A stretch of DNA of 64,000 bases from Streptacidiphilus albus JL83 (GTDB lineage Bacteria; Actinomycetota; Actinomycetes; Streptomycetales; Streptomycetaceae). The stretch's first letter is position 1. Every line of letters starts with the position of its first letter. The DNA lies in assembly GCF_000744705.1 (NCBI RefSeq), contig NZ_JQML01000001.1:7884017-7948016 (forward strand), in the 5' to 3' direction. Below are positions 59,109-64,000 of this stretch, one piece after another. The position numbers were made by a program, and so were the translations under genes. The notes beneath the pieces were generated by a model. That model was given only the letters and a program-made list of their open reading frames with translations. It searched no databases and was not told the DNA's origin.

Positions 59109-59924
59109 TCAGGCCTTGCGGCCGACCCCGGCCCAGACCGCGCGGGTGGTGGTGTCCGCGCCCTCGTCGGGCCGCCACTGGGGGGCGGACACCACGCCGG
59201 GCTCGACCAGCTCGGTCCCGGCGAAGAAGCGGGTGACCTGCTCCTGGGTCCGGTAGGTGATCTTGTTCGGCATCAGCTTGTCCATGACGTGGCCGGCCCG
59301 GGCCATCGCGGCGCCGTTGATGTCGAGGGCGGGCTGGGAGAGCGCGAGGAAGCTGCCGGAGGGCAGGGCGTCCAGCACCTGGGCGGCGAGCCCGGCCGGG
59401 TCGTCCTCGTCCGGGATGCAGTGCATCAGGCCGATCATCATCACCGCGATCGGCTGCTCGAAGTCCAGCGTGTCCCGGGCCTCCAGCAGGATCTTGGCGG
59501 GCTCGCGGACGTCCGCGTGGATGTAGGTGGTGGCCCCGGCCGGGTGGCTGGTCAGCAGGGCGCGCGCGTGGACCAGCACGATCGGGTCGTTGTCGGTGTA
59601 GACGATGCGCGACTCGGGGGCTATTCGCTGGGCGACCTCGTGGGTGTTGTTCGCCGACGGCAGGCCGGTGCCCAGGTCCAGGAACTGCCGGATGCCGCAC
59701 TCGGCGGTCAGGAAGCGCACCGCCCGGCCGAGGAAGGCGCGGTTGGCCCGGACGTTCAGGGTCGCCGTGTTCCCGGTGGCCAGGACCTGTTCCGCGACCT
59801 CGCGGTCGGCCGCGTAGTTGTCCTTGCCGCCGAGCCAGTAGTCGTACACCCGGGCGATATGGGGTACGCCGGTGTCGAGGGTCTCGCGCGTGGACGGCTC
59901 CGGAGTCGTCGGGTCCTGCGTCAT
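59109..59924 (-). CDS. SAM-dependent methyltransferase (PF04672 type)
   Basis: 271 residues, ATG 59924 with AGAGGGTGGACC upstream. The family signature opens IARVYDYWLGGKDNYAADRE; the SAM-binding loop is FLDLGTGLPSANNTHEVAQR, and ALLTSHPAGATTYIHADVRE, DRARTVWAG-like end complete the Rossmann fold. These proteins are abundant in Streptomyces and often lie near regulators or secondary metabolism. No substrate is assigned to the family. Confidence 0.88.
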   Translation of the reverse strand: MTQDPTTPEPSTRETLDTGVPHIARVYDYWLGGKDNYAADREVAEQVLATGNTATLNVRANRAFLGRAVRFLTAECGIRQFLDLGTGLPSANNTHEVAQRIAPESRIVYTDNDPIVLVHARALLTSHPAGATTYIHADVREPAKILLEARDTLDFEQPIAVMMIGLMHCIPDEDDPAGLAAQVLDALPSGSFLALSQPALDINGAAMARAGHVMDKLMPNKITYRTQEQVTRFFAGTELVEPGVVSAPQWRPDEGADTTTRAVWAGVGRKA

Positions 59925-60287
59925 GGTGGTCCACCCTCTTCTGCCGTGCGTTCCCCGGACGCCTCGCACTTCCGTACGAGGCAGGGAACAGCCTAAGCGC
60001 CCGGCGGCCGATGTGGGAAAGACTGCTGACGATCTCTCACTCTCCCCTTGCGTCGAGCAGGTTGACCGGGGCATCGCGAGTCCGCCCGCCGGTCCCGATG
60101 GTCGCAGCGGGTGACCGCGTCGGAACTGATTGGGCGTCAGGTTACTGGGGCGGCTGTGCACCGGCTATTGACATGGATCTGGCGATGGCCTCTTATATGT
60201 TTTGGAAAGTTTGATTCTGTCTGATGTTGGCCCCTGTTGTCGTACGTCCACCCCCTTCACCGCCCCTGCCACCCCGGGAGTCGCAGC
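59925..60287. promoter_or_regulatory. Divergent control region with candidate promoter for the GH27 gene
   Basis: 363 bases. TTGACA at 60168-60173 is followed by TTATAT at 60193-60198 (19-base spacer) and a TTTTGGAAAGTTTGA patch, in a clearly AT-richer segment 90 bp before the glycosidase start. Spacer is longer than optimal, so the promoter is provisional. The methyltransferase promoter must also lie here. Confidence 0.4.
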
Positions 60288-62501
60288 ATGTCCACCCGCC
60301 TTCGGCGCTTATCCCGTTCGATCGCCATCGGCGCAGCGCTATCGCTCGTCGCCCTGGCCCTGGTGCTCGCGCCGGGCACCTCGCAGGCCCAGGCCGAGGC
60401 CAACGGGGTGTCACTCACTCCGCCCATGGGCTGGAGCAGTTGGAGCTTCATTCGGAAGAATCCGACAGAATCGAACATCGAGGCCCAGGCGCTGGCGATG
60501 TCCACCAGCGGACTCGTCGCCCACGGCTACACCTATGTCAACATCGACGACTTCTGGTACCTGAACCCCGCCACCACCGTGGACTCCTACGGACGCTGGG
60601 TGACCGACCCGAGCCGCTTCCCGGACGGCATGGCCGCCGTCGCCGGCTATGTCCACAAGCTCGGCGAGCAGTTCGGGATGTACCTGACCCCCGGCATCCC
60701 GGTCGCGGCCTACAAGCAGAACACGCCGATCCAGGGCACCTCGTTCCACGCCGACGACATCGTCTCGGACACCAGCAGCTACGAGACCAACTACAACTTC
60801 GGCAGCGGGTCGATGTACTACATCGACTACGACAAGAACCCGGCCGCCGCCCAGGCCTACCTGAACTCCTGGGCCGACCAGCTGGCCTCCTGGGGCGTGG
60901 ACTACCTGAAGATCGACGGCGTCGGGGACAGCGACGTCGCCGACATCGAGCACTGGTCGCAGGCGCTGCAGCAGGCCGGTCGGCCGATCCACCTGGAGCT
61001 CTCCAACAACCTGGACGTCAACAACGCCGCCACCTGGCAGCAGTACTCCAACGGCTGGCGGATCGACGGCGACGTGGAGTGCTACTGCAGCATCGGCTCC
61101 TACCCGCTGACCGACTGGACCAATGTCGCCGACCGCTTCGGCGACGCGCCGCAGTGGGTGAACGACGCGGGCCCCGGGGGCTGGAACGACCTGGACTCGC
61201 TGGAGCTCGGCAACGGCAGCAACGACGGCCTGACCGTTGACGAGCGGCAGACCCAGATGACCCTGTGGGCCATCGAGGGCGCGCCACTGCTGCTGGGCAC
61301 CGACCTCACCAACATGGACAGCACCGACCTGGCCCTGCTCACCAACAGCGCGGTGATCGCCGTCGACCAGGCCGGGCACCCGGCCCACCCGGTGGACCGA
61401 CTGACCCAGCAGCAGGTCTGGACCGCGGCCAACGGCGACGGCAGCTACACCGTCGCGCTGTTCAATCTCACCGGCTCCGCCGCACCGGTGACCGCCCGCT
61501 GGACCGACGTCGGCTTCAGCGGCACCGCCGACGTGCACGACGTCTGGAGCAACACCGACCTGGGCGACTCCACCACCTCGTTCACCGCGACCGTCCCCGC
61601 TCACGGCAGTCGGCTGCTGCGGGTCACGCCCACCGGCACCCCGCAGTACACCGCGCTGCACTACAACCTGGTCAACGTGGCCACCGGGCAGGAACTGGCC
61701 GTCAGCGGCGGTTCGACCTCCAGCGGCGCCGGGATCGTCCAGGAGCCGGCGGACAACGCCGCCGACCAGCGGTGGCAGCTGGTGCCGACCGGCTCCGGCT
61801 ACTACAAGGTCGACAACGTCGGCAGCGGGCTGCTGGTGAACCTCCCCGGCGCGACCACCGCCCCGGGCACCCAGCTGATCCAGTACCCGGATGACAACAG
61901 CTCCAACTCGCAGTGGAAGTTCACCCCCACCGGCAGCGGCTCGTACAACGTCTCGGTGCGCTCGGACGGCCAGGTCATGGACCTGGCGAGCACCGCCTCC
62001 GGCTCCGCCGTGGTGCAGAACCCGGCGGCCGGAAGCAGCAGCCAGCAGTGGAAGCTGGTGCCGATCCCGGTGCCCGGCGCGCAGTACAAGCTGGTCAACG
62101 GCGCCAGCGGCGGCCGGATGGACGTCGACGACGACTCCACCGCCGACAGCGCCCCGATCCTGGAGTGGACCGACAACGGGGCCGCCGACCAGCTCTGGAC
62201 CTTCACCGCGCAGAGCGGCGGCGCCTACACCATCACCGACGTCAACAGCGGCAAGCTGCTCAACATCCCCGGCCCGACCACGGCCGAGGGCACGCAGCTG
62301 ATCCAGTACCACGACGACGGCAACAGCAACTCCCGCTGGACGCTGGTGGACGCCGGGCCGAACCTGGTCCAGTTCAAGAGCGTGTACGACGGCGACCTGA
62401 TCGACCTCGACAACAGCTCGCTCTACGACGGCGGCAGCGTGCTCCAGTGGCCGTCCGACGGCGGCGCCAACCAGAGCTGGAGCCTGGTCCCGCCGTCCTG
62501 A
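60288..62501 (+). CDS. Secreted GH27 alpha-galactosidase-like enzyme with ricin-type repeats
   Basis: 737 residues, ATG 60288 with CGGGAG upstream. Sec signal cleaved near AQA; GH27 catalytic domain from GVSLTPPMGWSSWSF with nucleophile Asp210 in DYLKIDGVGD and the acid/base in WRIDGDVEC; beta-sandwich to about residue 445; then a C-terminal region of beta-trefoil repeats (QRWQLVPTGSGYYKVDNVGSG, SQWKFTPTG, QLWTF, ending NQSWSLVPPS) typical of ricin/CBM13 sugar-binding modules. It releases alpha-galactose from oligo- or polysaccharides outside the cell. Confidence 0.9.
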   Translation: MSTRLRRLSRSIAIGAALSLVALALVLAPGTSQAQAEANGVSLTPPMGWSSWSFIRKNPTESNIEAQALAMSTSGLVAHGYTYVNIDDFWYLNPATTVDSYGRWVTDPSRFPDGMAAVAGYVHKLGEQFGMYLTPGIPVAAYKQNTPIQGTSFHADDIVSDTSSYETNYNFGSGSMYYIDYDKNPAAAQAYLNSWADQLASWGVDYLKIDGVGDSDVADIEHWSQALQQAGRPIHLELSNNLDVNNAATWQQYSNGWRIDGDVECYCSIGSYPLTDWTNVADRFGDAPQWVNDAGPGGWNDLDSLELGNGSNDGLTVDERQTQMTLWAIEGAPLLLGTDLTNMDSTDLALLTNSAVIAVDQAGHPAHPVDRLTQQQVWTAANGDGSYTVALFNLTGSAAPVTARWTDVGFSGTADVHDVWSNTDLGDSTTSFTATVPAHGSRLLRVTPTGTPQYTALHYNLVNVATGQELAVSGGSTSSGAGIVQEPADNAADQRWQLVPTGSGYYKVDNVGSGLLVNLPGATTAPGTQLIQYPDDNSSNSQWKFTPTGSGSYNVSVRSDGQVMDLASTASGSAVVQNPAAGSSSQQWKLVPIPVPGAQYKLVNGASGGRMDVDDDSTADSAPILEWTDNGAADQLWTFTAQSGGAYTITDVNSGKLLNIPGPTTAEGTQLIQYHDDGNSNSRWTLVDAGPNLVQFKSVYDGDLIDLDNSSLYDGGSVLQWPSDGGANQSWSLVPPS

Positions 62502-62566
62502 CCGGGGAGGCTGTCGGTGCCGTGCCGCCCCTGGCAAGATCGTCGCAACAGCGACGGAGGTGGCCC

Positions 62567-63496
62567 ATGGCAGCGGACGGCAGCACCACGCAGGCGGCGG
62601 GGGAGCCGGGGGAGGCCGAGTCGGTGCGCGCGTTCTGGCGCGGGCTCGGCCTCCCCGGCCTGGTCGACGTGCACACCCACTTCATGCCGGACCGGGTGCT
62701 GGCCAAGGTCTGGGCCTACTTCGACGGGGTGGGGCCGCTGGTCGGCCGGCCCTGGCCGATCACCTACCGGACCGAGGAGGACCAGCGGCTGGCCACCCTG
62801 CGCTCCTTCGGCGTCCGCGCCTTCACCGCCATGCTCTACCCGCACAAGCCGGAGATGGCGGCCTGGCTGAACTCCTGGGCCGCCGACTTCGCCGCCCGCA
62901 CCCCCGACTGCCTGCACACCGCGACCTTCTACCCCGAGCCGGAGGCGGCCGACTACGTCCGCCGGGCGGTCGAGGGCGGGGCCCGGGTCTTCAAGGCGCA
63001 CCTCCAGGTCGGCGGCTACGACCCCAACGACGAACTGCTCGACCCGGTCTGGGGGCTGCTGGCGGAGGCCGGCGTCCCGGTGGTCGCCCACTGCGGCTCG
63101 GGACCGGCCCCGGGCAAGCACACCGGACCCGGCCCCATCGGCCGGGTGCTGGACCGCCATCCCCGGCTGCGGCTGGTCGTCGCCCACCTGGGGATGCCCG
63201 AGTACGCCGACTTCCTCGACCTGGCCGAGCGCCACCCGGAGGTCCGGCTCGACACCACCATGGCCTTCACCGACTTCAGCGAGGCCACGGCCCCGTTCCC
63301 GCCGTCCCAGCTGCCCCGGCTGGCCGCCCTCGGCGACCGGATCCTGCTCGGCACCGACTTCCCCAACATCCCCTACCCCTACCTCCACGCGCTGGAGGCA
63401 CTGGCCCGGCTCGACCTCGGCGACGACTGGCTCCGCGCGGTCTGCCACGACAACACCGCCCGGCTGTTCGGCCTGCCGGAGGCAGCGCCCCGCTGA
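62567..63496 (+). CDS. Amidohydrolase-2-family metal hydrolase
   Basis: 309 residues, ATG 62567 after GGAGG at ideal spacing. Metal site: VDVHTHFMP, the carboxylase-type loop KAHLQVGGYDPND, VVAHCGSGPAPGKHTGP, VVAHLGMPEYADF and the catalytic Asp in ILLGTDFPNIPYPY. This is the ACMSD-like amidohydrolase-2 pattern (decarboxylase or hydrolase). The start just after the GH27 terminator region suggests an independent gene. Substrate unknown. Confidence 0.85.
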   Translation: MAADGSTTQAAGEPGEAESVRAFWRGLGLPGLVDVHTHFMPDRVLAKVWAYFDGVGPLVGRPWPITYRTEEDQRLATLRSFGVRAFTAMLYPHKPEMAAWLNSWAADFAARTPDCLHTATFYPEPEAADYVRRAVEGGARVFKAHLQVGGYDPNDELLDPVWGLLAEAGVPVVAHCGSGPAPGKHTGPGPIGRVLDRHPRLRLVVAHLGMPEYADFLDLAERHPEVRLDTTMAFTDFSEATAPFPPSQLPRLAALGDRILLGTDFPNIPYPYLHALEALARLDLGDDWLRAVCHDNTARLFGLPEAAPR

Positions 63497-63546
63497 TGAG
63501 CGCGCCTGCGACGCGGGCGCGGTGCAGCCCTTTGCGGCGAGCGGGA

Positions 63547-63576
63547 GTTGACGCCGTCGCGGCCAGCGGCGTCAAC
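63547..63576. promoter_or_regulatory. Perfect inverted repeat before the last gene
   Basis: GTTGACGCC (63547-63555) and GGCGTCAAC (63568-63576), nine-base arms, 28 bases upstream of the hydrolase start. It may be an operator or the terminator of the preceding gene. Confidence 0.45.
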
Positions 63577-63604
63577 GGTCGCGGTGGCGGGTACGGTCCG
63601 GTGC

Positions 63605-64000
63605 ATGACTGACTACGAGGTGGATTTCCGCTCCCTGGACGGCACCGCTCTGCGCGGCACGGTCACGCCCTCCTCCGCTCCTGCGGCAGCGTTGGCGGTG
63701 CTCGCCCACGGGGCCGGTGTCACCCGAGAGGAAGGCGGCTTCTTCGCCCGACTGGCCGTGGGGCTCGCCGCTGCCGGGGTGACGTGTCTGCGTTTCGATC
63801 TGCGGGCACACGGGGCAAGCGGGGGCCGTCTGTCGGACGTGACGATCGCCGGGGTGGCCAACGACATTCGCGCAGCGTCCGATCACCTCACGCGGATCAG
63901 CGACCGGCCCGGTTCGGTGCACGTCATCTCTGCCTCGTTCTCGGGTGGCGCCGCCGCGATGCACACCGCACGACGCCCCGGCGACGTGGACAGGCTGGTG
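63605..64000 (+). CDS. Alpha/beta hydrolase, truncated by the window end
   Basis: 132 codons visible, ATG 63605 to the last base with no stop. The start of a serine-hydrolase fold: VLAHGAGVTREEGGFFARLA (oxyanion HG), then LRFDLRAHGASGGRL and the nucleophile elbow SASFSGGAAAMH. A dienelactone-hydrolase or prolyl-peptidase-like alpha/beta hydrolase. The C-terminal half with the acid and His lies outside. Confidence 0.8.
   Translation, partial: MTDYEVDFRSLDGTALRGTVTPSSAPAAALAVLAHGAGVTREEGGFFARLAVGLAAAGVTCLRFDLRAHGASGGRLSDVTIAGVANDIRAASDHLTRISDRPGSVHVISASFSGGAAAMHTARRPGDVDRLV

Overview
This is a high-GC actinomycete chromosome segment. Third codon positions are overwhelmingly G or C, GTG starts are common, and stop/start overlaps (ATGA, GTGA) join co-directional genes. 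A complete four-gene conservon (sensor ATPase, roadblock protein, DUF742 protein, small GTPase), a PF04672-type methyltransferase and many Tat or lipoprotein exports point to Streptomyces or a close relative such as Kitasatospora or Streptacidiphilus. I saw no rRNA, tRNA, CRISPR array or intact transposase.

Layout. 0.1-4.4 kb: metal genes, with an ArsR repressor divergent from a His-rich CDF exporter, then an exported ferritin-like/ferritin-like/cupredoxin/membrane-protein operon. 4.4-8.7 kb: an oxidative L-fucose operon (dehydratase, SDR, aldo/keto reductase, lactonase) behind two related operators. 8.8-13.2 kb: a lipoprotein, a membrane protein divergent from its MarR regulator over two matching palindromes, and a Tat-exported cholesterol-oxidase-like flavoenzyme. 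13.2-15.0 kb: an Fe/2OG oxygenase plus HD-type diiron oxygenase pair that fits TmpA/TmpB, the pathway cleaving 2-trimethylaminoethylphosphonate to glycine betaine and phosphate.

15.0-22.0 kb looks inserted. It carries an uncharacterised cluster (PhyH oxygenase, glycosyltransferase/SDR fusion, MFS exporter, nucleotide-sugar dehydrogenase, orphan protein) and is bounded by direct repeats of the 3' end of tmpB: intact on the left, a fragment on the right. 22.1-25.9 kb: an HD phosphohydrolase, an XRE regulator, three overlapping tiny Cys-rich genes and a secreted beta-rich protein.

25.9-46.8 kb is ordinary chromosomal content: flavin monooxygenase, GntR and ArsR-SRPBCC regulators, nucleotidyltransferase, DUF4232 lipoprotein, MBL hydrolase, quinone oxidoreductase, KDG kinase/KDPG aldolase, VOC protein, a MarR-MFS-isochorismatase operon, an exported nucleosidase-like protein, a flippase-type membrane protein, a frameshifted LysM-GH16 glucanase and HtpX. 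47.0-51.1 kb: conservon plus a styrene-monooxygenase-like flavoprotein. 51.2-64 kb: molybdopterin oxidoreductase, CDF transporter, M20 peptidase, amino-acid permease, PAP2 enzyme, methyltransferase, GH27 glycosidase with ricin-like repeats, an amidohydrolase, and an alpha/beta hydrolase cut by the window edge.

The strongest leads are the TmpAB pair, the repeat-flanked insertion beside it, and the unknown sugar-linked cluster inside that insertion.
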